Shown here one piece after another: positions 46,404-54,439 of a DNA stretch of 64,000 bases. Positions within the stretch are counted from its first letter, which is position 1; each line of letters starts with the position of its first letter. Below the pieces are notes generated by a model, which saw only the letters and a program-made list of their open reading frames with translations, was not told the DNA's origin and made no database searches. Both the position numbers and the translations under genes were made by a program. Source of the stretch: Gluconobacter potus (GTDB lineage Bacteria > Pseudomonadota > Alphaproteobacteria > Acetobacterales > Acetobacteraceae); NCBI RefSeq assembly GCF_015244705.1, contig NZ_JABCQF010000002.1, positions 186,001 to 250,000 on the forward strand, in the 5' to 3' direction.

Positions 46404-48023
46404 TTACGGGGCCAGCGTGACGATGACGCGCAGCCCGCCGCTCGGCCGGTTTTCGAGGCGGACATTGCCGCCCTGACCATGCAGGATGGTGCGGGCGATC
46501 GACAGTCCCAGGCCGCTGCCGCCTGTCTCGCGGTTGCGACTGCTCTCGATGCGGACGAAAGGCTCGAACACACGGTCCAGCTCGCTTTCCGGTAGGCCCG
46601 GGCCATTATCCTCGATCAGGATCTTGACCACATTGCCCTTTTCGCCCGGATTGGTGGCGGGAATGAGCGTGACATGCGCGCTGCCACCGTATTTGAGGGC
46701 GTTGAGGATCAGGTTGTTCAGCGCACGCTTCAGCGCCACGGAGCGGGCCTTGATCCGGACGGGCACATTGGGCGGCTCATAGAACAGGTCGTCCGCCTTG
46801 TCCGGCACGCTTTCTGCTGCTTCGTCCATGATGGTCTGAAGCAGGGCGCGCAGGTCGAGCGAGACGATGGGCTCGGCGGACGCGCTGTCCCGTCCAAAGG
46901 CCAGCGTGGCAGCGACCATGGCTTCCATCTCGTCCAGATCGGCCAGGACCTTGTTGCGCAGTTCGTCATCGTCGATGAATTCGGCACGCAGCTTCAGGCG
47001 CGTGATGGGTGTCCGCAGATCATGGCCGATGGCCGTCAGCATGAGTGTGCGATCCGTCACGAAACGGCGGATACGCATGGCCATCGTGTTGAAAGCGATG
47101 GCAGCGCGGCGGATTTCGGACGGTCCGTTCTCGGGCAGGGCCGCGGTATTGACGTCCCGGCCCAGCGCTTCGGCGGCGTTGGCCAGCGTCGTCACGGGCG
47201 CGATCAGGCGCTGCGTGGCCCAGACGATCATCGCACTTCCCGCAATCGACATGACAAGGAACGCAATCATGAAGGTCGGGGAGCCGAACGGATTGGGCAG
47301 GGGAGTAACGAAACGCACCACGAGCCAGCAGTCCCGGTCCGGAAGGAGGATCGAGGTCGAATGTGTGCGCATTTTCTGCCCGATCAGGACCTTGCGCGGA
47401 TAGAGCGAGGACGGCAGGAGCGCCCAGCGCATGAAGGGCGGCATGTCACGGCGGCGTATGGTGCCGGGAAAGCGGGAATCTCTGTTCAGATGCTCGTCAT
47501 CCGCGCGGTCACCATCGGCGTGGTCGGCGGGGAAATGGAACTCCGGTCCGCCCGGTCCGCCACCCATTGGGCCCATCGGCCCGGGGCCAAGGCCGGGACC
47601 GGGAAAGCCGGGACCACCCATGTCGGGGCCGGGGTGCGGGCCACCCGGATCCATCGGACCGGGAAAGCCTTCATGGCCCTGCGTATCGTCATGCAGGCGG
47701 TGCAGGAAAGACGGCGACGTCATCGCCGGGAAGGGGACTTCATGCCCCTCGATCAGCGGATCCGGCTCCTTGAGCAGCAGGACCGTGACGTTGGAAGGGA
47801 TATGCAGGTCGTCGATCGCGTCGTGGCGGTCGGCGGGTTGGGCTTCCGCCACCGTGCGATAGATCGAAAAGACCTGGACCTGCTCTTCATGAACCTGGCT
47901 GCGTTCCTCCAGGTCAAAGCGGTCCAAGGCGTGGATTCCGAGCCCCGCCGCTTCCACGATCGCAAGGCCCACGATCAGCAGAAGGCTGGTCCGGGCAACA
48001 AGAGACCGTGGCAGGATGTGCAT
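46404..48023 (-). CDS. Sensor histidine kinase with His/Gly/Pro-rich periplasmic loop
   Basis: 539 residues. First membrane helix about 12-30, a periplasmic region about 31-248, second helix about 250-272, then HAMP (RLIAPVTTLANAAEALG), HisKA with His334 (AIGHDLRTPITRLKLR), and HATPase_c with NLILNALKYGG, EDNGPGLPE and GSGLGLSIAR. It is EnvZ-like in the cytosolic part. The periplasmic part holds an odd segment (about 110-175) very rich in Gly, Pro, His, Asp and Met, suggestive of metal sensing. Partner regulator encoded five bases upstream. Confidence 0.93.
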   Translation of the reverse strand: MHILPRSLVARTSLLLIVGLAIVEAAGLGIHALDRFDLEERSQVHEEQVQVFSIYRTVAEAQPADRHDAIDDLHIPSNVTVLLLKEPDPLIEGHEVPFPAMTSPSFLHRLHDDTQGHEGFPGPMDPGGPHPGPDMGGPGFPGPGLGPGPMGPMGGGPGGPEFHFPADHADGDRADDEHLNRDSRFPGTIRRRDMPPFMRWALLPSSLYPRKVLIGQKMRTHSTSILLPDRDCWLVVRFVTPLPNPFGSPTFMIAFLVMSIAGSAMIVWATQRLIAPVTTLANAAEALGRDVNTAALPENGPSEIRRAAIAFNTMAMRIRRFVTDRTLMLTAIGHDLRTPITRLKLRAEFIDDDELRNKVLADLDEMEAMVAATLAFGRDSASAEPIVSLDLRALLQTIMDEAAESVPDKADDLFYEPPNVPVRIKARSVALKRALNNLILNALKYGGSAHVTLIPATNPGEKGNVVKILIEDNGPGLPESELDRVFEPFVRIESSRNRETGGSGLGLSIARTILHGQGGNVRLENRPSGGLRVIVTLAP

Positions 48024-48028
48024 CGGGT

Positions 48029-48754
48029 TCAGAGACGCTCCACTTCCGCTGCGAGCACATAGCCACCGCCCCGGACCGTCTTGATGACCTGTGCATTGCG
48101 CCCGTCATCCTCAAGCTTGCGGCGCAGGCGGCTGATGGCCACGTCGATCGCGCGGTCGAACGGCCCGGCCTGACGGCCCCGCAGCAGTTCGAGGAGCATG
48201 TCGCGCGTCAGGACGCGGTTGGCACGTTCGAGCAGCGCCATCAGCAGGTCGTATTCTCCCCCCGTGAGGGAGACTTCGGCACCATCCGGGTTCAGCAGAC
48301 GGCGACGCACGGGGTCGAGGCACCAGCCCGCGAAATGGATCTTGCGGGTATCGGCGGCCTGACGCTTGTCTTCCACATCGACCGTCCGGCGCAGCACGGC
48401 GCGGATACGGGCGAGCAGTTCGCGCGGATTGAACGGCTTGGCGACGTAATCGTCCGCGCCGAATTCGAGGCCGATGATCCGGTCCGTTTCGTCGCTCATC
48501 GCGGTGAGCATGATGATGGGGATGTTGTCCTGCGAGCGCAGCCAGCGCGCGACTTCCAGGCCGCTCTCGCCGGGCAGCATCAGGTCCAGCACCACGAGCT
48601 GGTAATGCCCGTTGGCCCAGGCCTTGCGGGCTTCCCGTGCATCGCGGGCCGCCGTGACGCGGAAATGGTTGCGCTCAAGGAACTGGCTCAGCAGTTCGCG
48701 GATTTCGCGGTCATCATCCACGACCAGAAGATGGGGCAGGGTTTCCGTGCTCAT
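48029..48754 (-). CDS. OmpR-family response regulator
   Basis: 241 residues. The receiver domain has VVDDDREIRELL, phospho-acceptor Asp57 in VVLDLMLPG, and Lys in YVAKPFNPRELLARI. A winged-helix DNA-binding domain follows (about 140-238) with TGGEYDLLMALLERANRVLTR (in part) and TVRGGGYVLA. With the kinase it forms an EnvZ-OmpR-type pair. Target genes are not shown by the sequence. About 100 bases separate it from the cysteine-synthase gene. Confidence 0.94.
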   Translation of the reverse strand: MSTETLPHLLVVDDDREIRELLSQFLERNHFRVTAARDAREARKAWANGHYQLVVLDLMLPGESGLEVARWLRSQDNIPIIMLTAMSDETDRIIGLEFGADDYVAKPFNPRELLARIRAVLRRTVDVEDKRQAADTRKIHFAGWCLDPVRRRLLNPDGAEVSLTGGEYDLLMALLERANRVLTRDMLLELLRGRQAGPFDRAIDVAISRLRRKLEDDGRNAQVIKTVRGGGYVLAAEVERL

Positions 48755-48853
48755 GACCAGAGGCCTTTCGGGAATGCTGTGACCGCGTTCAGACTGCTGA
48801 TGCCGCCCGACCGGAAAACGGCATTTCCGGCCGGGACAGACAGGGAAGCGATG

Positions 48854-49909
48854 TTAGGCCAGCCAGGGCGGAACAGGCAGGTTTTTCGCACGCAGGAACT
48901 CCGGATTGAACAGCTTGGACTGATATCGGGCACCACCGTCGCACAGAATTGTAACAATCGTATGTCCGGGACCAAGTCTGCGTGCCGTCCGTATTGCCGC
49001 AGCAACATTGATTCCGGACGAGCCACCTACCGACAGACCTTCTTCGGAAGTCAGGGAAAAGATCTGCTCCAGTGCTTCGGCATCGGGGATGCGTTCGGCG
49101 TCATCGGGATGAGAACCTTCGAGATTGGCCGTCACACGGCCCTGTCCGATGCCCTCGGTGATGGAGCCGCCCGTGATGGTGAGGTCGTTGGATTTGACCC
49201 AGCCATAAAGCGCGGAGCCTTCCGGATCAGCCAGGACGATACGCGGCGCCGTCTTCCCGGCAGCCTGCGCCTGATCGCGCAGCCCGAGTGCAATGCCCGC
49301 CAGCGTCCCGCCGGTGCCGCAGGCGCAGGTGAAGGCATCGACCTTCCCGCCCGTCTGCTCCCAGATCTCCCGTGCCGTGGTGGCGCGATGGCCTTCGCGG
49401 TTGGCGGTGTTGTCGAACTGGTTGGCCCAGAACCCGCCGATCTCTTCGGCCAGACGGCGCGAGACGTGAACATAGTTGCCCGGATCGCGATACGGCTTGG
49501 CGGGAACAAGGCGGAGATCGGCGCCGATCATACGCAGGAAGTCCAGCTTCTCACGGCTCTGTGTTTCCGGCACGACGATCACGGCCTTGCAGCCGACGGC
49601 ATGGGCGACCAGTGTGAGGCCGATTCCCGTATTGCCGGCCGTTCCCTCCACGACCGTCCCGCCGGGCTTCAGCGCTCCGCTTTTCAGCGCGTCCTCGATG
49701 ATCGCCAGGGCTGCACGATCCTTGACGGAGCCGCCGGGGTTCATGAACTCGGCCTTGCCGTAGATGTCGCAGCCCGTTTCCTCCGAGGCGCGTCGGAGGC
49801 GGATGAGGGGGGTGCCCCCGATCGCGGCGGTCATGCCCGGAGAGATGGTCTGCCATCCCGTCGTGGGGGACTGGGGGATGGTTTGGCGGTTCGGGGAGAT
49901 GTCAGTCAT
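48854..49909 (-). CDS. Cysteine synthase-like PLP enzyme
   Basis: 351 residues of the fold-type II PLP family. Lys63 in NPGGSVKDRAA binds PLP, and EGTAGNTGIGLTLV and ACGTGGTLAGIALGL are phosphate/substrate loops. GEDS-type tail: SVGGSSGINVAAAI. It joins O-acetylserine with sulfide, or acts as a cystathionine beta-synthase-like enzyme; the TAGNTG loop (with EGTAGNTG in place of the more usual EPTSGNTG) leaves the substrate open. Divergent from a rhodanese gene, which also concerns sulfur. Confidence 0.88.
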   Translation of the reverse strand: MTDISPNRQTIPQSPTTGWQTISPGMTAAIGGTPLIRLRRASEETGCDIYGKAEFMNPGGSVKDRAALAIIEDALKSGALKPGGTVVEGTAGNTGIGLTLVAHAVGCKAVIVVPETQSREKLDFLRMIGADLRLVPAKPYRDPGNYVHVSRRLAEEIGGFWANQFDNTANREGHRATTAREIWEQTGGKVDAFTCACGTGGTLAGIALGLRDQAQAAGKTAPRIVLADPEGSALYGWVKSNDLTITGGSITEGIGQGRVTANLEGSHPDDAERIPDAEALEQIFSLTSEEGLSVGGSSGINVAAAIRTARRLGPGHTIVTILCDGGARYQSKLFNPEFLRAKNLPVPPWLA

Positions 49910-49966
49910 AGTTCACTCCTGTGCTGGGTGAATTATAGAACGCGTTTTGGAAGGATGAGGAAGAGC

Positions 49967-50395
49967 ATGAAGGTCCTGACGGCAAGACAGGCATGGGAAA
50001 TGCTTGAAAAAGACCCTGAAAACGCCACCGGCAATGCCGATGAAGGCGCGCCGCGTCCCATTCTGGTGGATGTCCGCACACCGCCGGAATGGATGCATGT
50101 GGGCCTGCCGGACGCCGACGCGATGACCGCGCCGCTCCTGTGCATCACCTGGCAGCCGGACCGCCAGCAGGAGTTCGTGGAAGCGCTGCTCGAAGCCGTC
50201 CCCGACCAGCAGACGCCGCTGCTGTTCCTGTGCCGGTCGGGGGTGCGCTCGCATTATGCCGCACTTCTGGCGGAAAACGCCGGTTATGCGGATGTCAGCA
50301 ATATCGTGGACGGATTCGAGGACCAGCACGGCCCCGGCAAAGGCTGGCGCTCCAGCGGCCTGCCGTCCTCTTACATGCCGCTGTCGGGTTCCTGA
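49967..50395 (+). CDS. Rhodanese-like sulfurtransferase
   Basis: 142 residues, one rhodanese domain. ILVDVRTPPEWMHVGLPDA is the CH2A-like start, and Cys89 in LLFLCRSGVRSHYAA is the active site loop. The domain ends with VDGFEDQHG. It moves sulfane sulfur in the cytosol. ATG 49967 has AGGAAGAG in front; ATG 49955 is an in-frame alternative. The open frame further upstream is antisense to other genes. The 3' end overlaps the convergent DUF2272 gene by 25 bases. Confidence 0.9.
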   Translation: MKVLTARQAWEMLEKDPENATGNADEGAPRPILVDVRTPPEWMHVGLPDADAMTAPLLCITWQPDRQQEFVEALLEAVPDQQTPLLFLCRSGVRSHYAALLAENAGYADVSNIVDGFEDQHGPGKGWRSSGLPSSYMPLSGS

Positions 50396-51285
50396 TCCGC
50401 ATCGTAATGGACTTCCAGCACGGCGCACCACGGATAACGGCTGTCATAGCTGTGCCCTGAGCCATCGGCGATCATGCCGTTGGCGTCCGTGGGAACATGG
50501 GTGAGGGCCACGGCATCATCCACGTTACCGCCGACGATGCTCAGCTCATGCCCGAAGGGCTGGGCATTCTGGTTCGTCGCCGACACGATGCCGCAATGCG
50601 CCGGAAAGCCGTAGCTGGTGGGCAGCATGGAAAAGGTGACGGTCTTGCTGCGGCCTCGACCGACGCAGATCAGGTCGCCGATCTTCGGAGCATAGGTGCC
50701 CGGATCATGCGCCGTAACACCACTGGACTGCCCGCTGGCCGCGGCGTTGATGTAGGTCGAGTGATTGGGCGAATACGGGAAGCGGTCATTGGCCCCGGCG
50801 ACCCGCATCACATAGGAAATGAAAGCTGCGGACCAGGCATAATGGCCGTCATGCTCGATCTCGAAACGGGTGCCCTGGGAGTCCGTCTTGCCCGTCCAGC
50901 CGACTTCCGTTTCATACGGGTCCTGCCCGATCCACCAGTATTCGCCAACGCGCTGCCACAGGCCGGGGAGGCGTTCGGGCTTGAGTGCGGCGTCGGTAGG
51001 TTCGGGGCGGTCTTCGGGATCGTCGTCCGAGACGGGGGAGCCGAACATGCGCCATTCGCGCAGGGCGATGGCCGCGACGTCCTGACGGTTGAATGGTTCG
51101 AAATTGCGGGTGGCGAAATCCGGGACGTGGCTGTCATAGCCAGCCGGACCAGTGGTTCCGTTCGCATACTGGGCGTTCGGCGTACGGGCCGGGTACGGGC
51201 GGACACTCTGCTGGCTGGAACATGCAGCCAGTGCGAGCAGGGCGCCCGTAGCAGCTGCTCGCCTGAAAATATGCGAATCTGGCAC
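50371..51285 (-). CDS. DUF2272 lipoprotein
   Basis: 304 residues from GTG 51285, chosen because GAGGA lies five bases ahead. The ATG 16 codons upstream lacks such a site. Lipobox ALLALAAC (about residue 22) anchors it to a membrane. The C-terminal two thirds is DUF2272: LWQRVGEYWWIG, AWSAAFISYVMRVAGA, RFPYSPNHSTYI, YAPKIGDLICVGRG and PAHCGIV. The Cys/His pattern resembles NlpC-like amidases, so a cell-wall or peptide hydrolase role is possible, though this is inference. Convergent with the rhodanese. Confidence 0.87.
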   Translation of the reverse strand: MPDSHIFRRAAATGALLALAACSSQQSVRPYPARTPNAQYANGTTGPAGYDSHVPDFATRNFEPFNRQDVAAIALREWRMFGSPVSDDDPEDRPEPTDAALKPERLPGLWQRVGEYWWIGQDPYETEVGWTGKTDSQGTRFEIEHDGHYAWSAAFISYVMRVAGANDRFPYSPNHSTYINAAASGQSSGVTAHDPGTYAPKIGDLICVGRGRSKTVTFSMLPTSYGFPAHCGIVSATNQNAQPFGHELSIVGGNVDDAVALTHVPTDANGMIADGSGHSYDSRYPWCAVLEVHYDADQEPDSGM

Positions 51286-51346
51286 TGTTATCCTCGTTGG
51301 GGGATCTGTTTCCCAGGCTGAATGAAGGGCCAAGACGACCGGGGCG

Positions 51347-51764
51347 TCAAGGACGGGCGCTCAGAGGGGCATGGCTGGCCGCATGGGCCGCCATGATTTT
51401 CGTACAGGCTTTCTCAAGCAGTGGCACGTCCGTGGGAAGGAACCAGATGCCGAGCAGAACTGTCGAAACCAGCGTGTTCACGATCATCCGCATCGGAGAC
51501 GGGGACGCCGTCCTGAAGAGAAGGAGGGCTGTCACGATGCAGATGACCGGCAGGAGCAGGAGATAGAAAAGCAGGCACCATCCGAAAAGCGGCTCGTTGT
51601 CGGGGCTGGACAGGGCCATGCCAGCGCCGAGCCCTACCGGGAAGAAAAACGCTCGCGACCATTCCGGCAATGGCGTTGGCCATCAGGAAACCCCGCATGA
51701 TGCGGAACCACAGCGGAAGAAGGGCCGCAGGTGGTTCCACGGAGACGGGAACAGGAGATGGCAT
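51347..51764 (-). pseudogene. Small membrane protein gene broken by a frameshift
   Basis: Two overlapping minus-strand frames join into one sensible protein of about 138 residues if one base is removed from the five-A run at 51645-51649 (T run on the coding strand). The first frame gives MPSPVPVSVEPPAALLPLW and a helix up to GMVASV. The second continues FFPVGLGAGMALSS and two more helices (CLLFYLLLLPVICIVTALLLF in part; VNTLVSTVLLGIWFLP). ATG 51764 or GTG 51794 could start it. It lies directly after mtnA. A decayed gene or a sequencing error. Confidence 0.6.
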
Positions 51765-51797
51765 TGCGCAGTCCAGGTCCTGGCAGGAGGACACTCC

Positions 51798-52904
51798 TCA
51801 GTGGGCTTTCGTCTGCTCCGGAAAGAGGGACTGAAGCCCGGCCTCGGATGCATCACAGCGGCCCCGCTCGGTGATGAGACCCGTCACGAGGCGCGCGGGC
51901 GTTACGTCAAAGGCAGGGTTGGCTGCCGGGCTGTTGAGCGGAGCGATCCGGACGCGGCCGGCTTCCCCGTTGCTGTCCAGCCCCGTCATGAACAGGACTT
52001 CGTCCGCGCTGCGCTCTTCGATCGGGATGTCCTTCACGCCGTCGCGCACGCGCCAGTCGATCGTCGAGGACGGTAGCGCCACCCAGAACGGGACATTGTT
52101 GTCATGGGCCGCGAGCGCCTTGAGATACGTGCCGATCTTGTTGGCCACGTCCCCCTGAGCGGTCACACGGTCGGTGCCGACAATGACCATGTCTACGCGC
52201 CCGGCCTGCATGTAATGCCCGCCGGCATTGTCGGCGATGACGGTATGCGGCACGCCATGGCTGCCAAGTTCCCATGCGGTCAGGAGACTGCCCTGATTGC
52301 GCGGGCGGGTCTCGTCCACCCAGACATGCACCGGAATGCCCTCGTCATGCGCCATGTAGATGGGCGCGAGGGCCGTGCCCCAGTCCACGGTCGCGATCCA
52401 GCCGGCATTGCAGTGCGTCAGCAGGTTCACCTGTCCCTGTTTGCCCTTGCGCTCCCAGATCTCGCGGATCAGCTCCAGTCCGTGACGGCCGATGGCCTCA
52501 TTGACCTGCACGTCCTCATCACAGATCGCATCGGCCTCCACATAACCCGCAGCCACGCGCTCCGTCGGCGGGACGGCTTTGAGGCGCGCCACCATCCGCT
52601 CGATGGCCCAGCGCAGGTTGATGGCCGTCGGGCGTGTGGCCACCAGAAAGGCTGCGGCCTTCTCCAGAGCCTCGTCCGAGGCATCGTCCTGAAGCGCGAA
52701 GACCAGCCCATAGGCCGCAACGGCCCCGATCAGCGGCGCGCCACGCACCTGCATGCTGGTGATGGCGTCAGCGACGGCGCCCACATCCCGAAGCTCCAGG
52801 ATATCCACGTTCCAGGGAAAGCGGGTCTGATCGAAAATCCGGATGCTGCTCGCATCATCGGAAGGGCGCCAGAGGCTGCGATAGGAAATGCCGTTGATTT
52901 TCAA
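51798..52904 (-). CDS. mtnA: S-methyl-5-thioribose-1-phosphate isomerase
   Basis: 368 residues from TTG 52904, which has a perfect AAGGAG seven bases ahead. The protein then opens with MKINGISYRSLW, as MtnA does. Substrate motifs MQVRGAPLIGAVAAYG, catalytic Cys165 in LLTHCNAGWIAT and Asp245 in IVGTDRVTAQGDVANKIGTY are complete. It isomerises methylthioribose 1-phosphate to the ribulose form in methionine salvage. No other mtn gene is adjacent, so the pathway is split or the enzyme serves another salvage route. Confidence 0.95.
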   Translation of the reverse strand: MKINGISYRSLWRPSDDASSIRIFDQTRFPWNVDILELRDVGAVADAITSMQVRGAPLIGAVAAYGLVFALQDDASDEALEKAAAFLVATRPTAINLRWAIERMVARLKAVPPTERVAAGYVEADAICDEDVQVNEAIGRHGLELIREIWERKGKQGQVNLLTHCNAGWIATVDWGTALAPIYMAHDEGIPVHVWVDETRPRNQGSLLTAWELGSHGVPHTVIADNAGGHYMQAGRVDMVIVGTDRVTAQGDVANKIGTYLKALAAHDNNVPFWVALPSSTIDWRVRDGVKDIPIEERSADEVLFMTGLDSNGEAGRVRIAPLNSPAANPAFDVTPARLVTGLITERGRCDASEAGLQSLFPEQTKAH

Positions 52905-53041
52905 GGGAACGCTCCTTGCGGACGGAAAAGGAGGGTGGGTCGCTGACCGGCCCGCAAAAACAGGGGCACGCGCGGCCCGCGACATGCTGGACCAGAGGTT
53001 CCTGCATGTGCGTGATCCGCCGTCCTAACTCAAGACCCTTC

Positions 53042-53058
53042 GCGTGAAACTTTCACGC
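53042..53058. repeat. 17-base palindrome between the glycosyltransferase and mtnA
   Basis: GCGTGAAA-C-TTTCACGC, eight exact pairs around one central base, eight bases past the glycosyltransferase stop. The one-base centre makes an RNA hairpin unlikely in this exact form. It could be a dimeric regulator site for mtnA or a weak terminator. Confidence 0.5.
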
Positions 53059-53065
53059 CCGAGGT

Positions 53066-54439
53066 TCAGAGAACCCTGTCGAGAATGGCTCTGGCGCTGT
53101 CTTCCCAGGGAACAGGCCGGAATTCGCCCCGGACTTTCGCCGTCCACGCCGCCAGCCCCTCGCGATCCTCGATCGTCTCGCGGATTACCCTATAAGCCTC
53201 ATCAAGGCTGTAGGGGCTGAAATATCGTCCGAGCGGTCCGCCGGCCTCGGGAATGGAGGTCGTGTTGGACACCACGCACGGGCGCCCCATGGAGAGGCTC
53301 TCCGTCACGGGCAGGCCCCAGCCTTCAAAGAAAGACGGGAAAACGGTGAAGCTGCAATCTGCATAAAGGCGGCGCAGGTCTTCGTCCGTGGGATTCTGGA
53401 TGAACCGGATCTTGCCATTCAGCCAGTCCGCATTTTCAAGCTGCTGCATGAAATCGGAAACCAGCCAGCCCTCCCGCCCTGCAAAAACAAGGGTCGGCAC
53501 CCGCTCAGCCGGCATTTCTTCCAGCATCCGCCGCCAGACCCGGAAGAGCAGGGCATGGTTCTTGCGGGCCTCAATGGTCGAAACAAACAGCACATAAGGC
53601 TCATGCACCAGTGCTTCCTCACTCATGCGCCCATCGGACAGACCAAACCCGGTCCCCAGGGGAATAGGATGGACAGGAATATCCGTCCCGATGTCCTGTT
53701 CCGCGAGGTAAGCCCGCACGTCTTTTGCCGTAGCATGGCTGATGGCGAAAAGCGTATCGGCGAGAGGCAGGATGTCCTGATGCCAGGCGCGGAACGTCGT
53801 GATGATGCCGCGGTTGCACCACTCCGGACAGCGGATGGGGACCAGGTCGTACATGAGCAGCGCGTAGGACAGCCGCAGGTCGTCACGCAGCCATCTGACG
53901 GTCTGGCTGTAACTGGCGTGGTGCCAGGGGGAGCCAAGGGTCAGGAAGACATCGCCGGGGCGGGCGACATCTGCGAGCTGTGTGCCTTCCGAGAAGGTTG
54001 GCAGTTCCGGCCGCCGGGAACGACGCGCGTCGAGGCGGGTCTGGAGGGATTTCAGACCAAGCCGGGCGAATGTGCGGGGGAGGCTGGCAAGACCTTTCAG
54101 GATCCGGCTTTCCGTCCGCAGGAACGCGGAGAGTGTGTCTTCCGGCGCAACCTGTTCGAGCGCCTGGAATGTCAGGGGCGGAGCATTGACCGAAGACGAG
54201 CCGGGTTTGATGCTGCTGTTTGTGGCCTCGCGAAACACGGTTTCGACCATGGTCCAGTCGACGGTCCTGAAATCACGGGCATCCGTGGCACCTGGGCCAC
54301 GGCGCACGAACTGGACGTCGTGGCCGGCGAGGTTGCGCAGGGCCGAACCGATTTCGAACACGACGCGCTGGATGCCGCTTGGCCGGCTGTGATGCAGCAG
54401 GTGATGCAGCAGATCGTCGATGTCGATCCACAGGGTCAT
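53066..54439 (-). CDS. Glycosyltransferase family 4-type protein (paralogue 1)
   Basis: 457 residues from ATG 54439, which overlaps the neighbour stop by four bases. The N-terminus shares the motif LWIDIDDLLHHL...RPSGIQRVVFEI with the upstream gene. The C-terminal GT-B half has YVLFVSTIEARKNHALLFRVW, TLVFAGREGW, CSFTVFPSFFEGWGLPVTESL (EGWGLP, in part) and VVSNTTSIPEAGGP. It transfers a sugar from a nucleotide donor to a growing surface glycan in the cytosol. It is probably a tandem duplicate of the next gene. Confidence 0.9.
   Translation of the reverse strand: MTLWIDIDDLLHHLLHHSRPSGIQRVVFEIGSALRNLAGHDVQFVRRGPGATDARDFRTVDWTMVETVFREATNSSIKPGSSSVNAPPLTFQALEQVAPEDTLSAFLRTESRILKGLASLPRTFARLGLKSLQTRLDARRSRRPELPTFSEGTQLADVARPGDVFLTLGSPWHHASYSQTVRWLRDDLRLSYALLMYDLVPIRCPEWCNRGIITTFRAWHQDILPLADTLFAISHATAKDVRAYLAEQDIGTDIPVHPIPLGTGFGLSDGRMSEEALVHEPYVLFVSTIEARKNHALLFRVWRRMLEEMPAERVPTLVFAGREGWLVSDFMQQLENADWLNGKIRFIQNPTDEDLRRLYADCSFTVFPSFFEGWGLPVTESLSMGRPCVVSNTTSIPEAGGPLGRYFSPYSLDEAYRVIRETIEDREGLAAWTAKVRGEFRPVPWEDSARAILDRVL

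Noticed and set aside
48008-49954. Upstream part of the long plus-strand frame that ends with the rhodanese
   Set aside because: It is antisense to the response regulator and cysteine synthase genes. Only the part from 49967 has a ribosome site and a domain.
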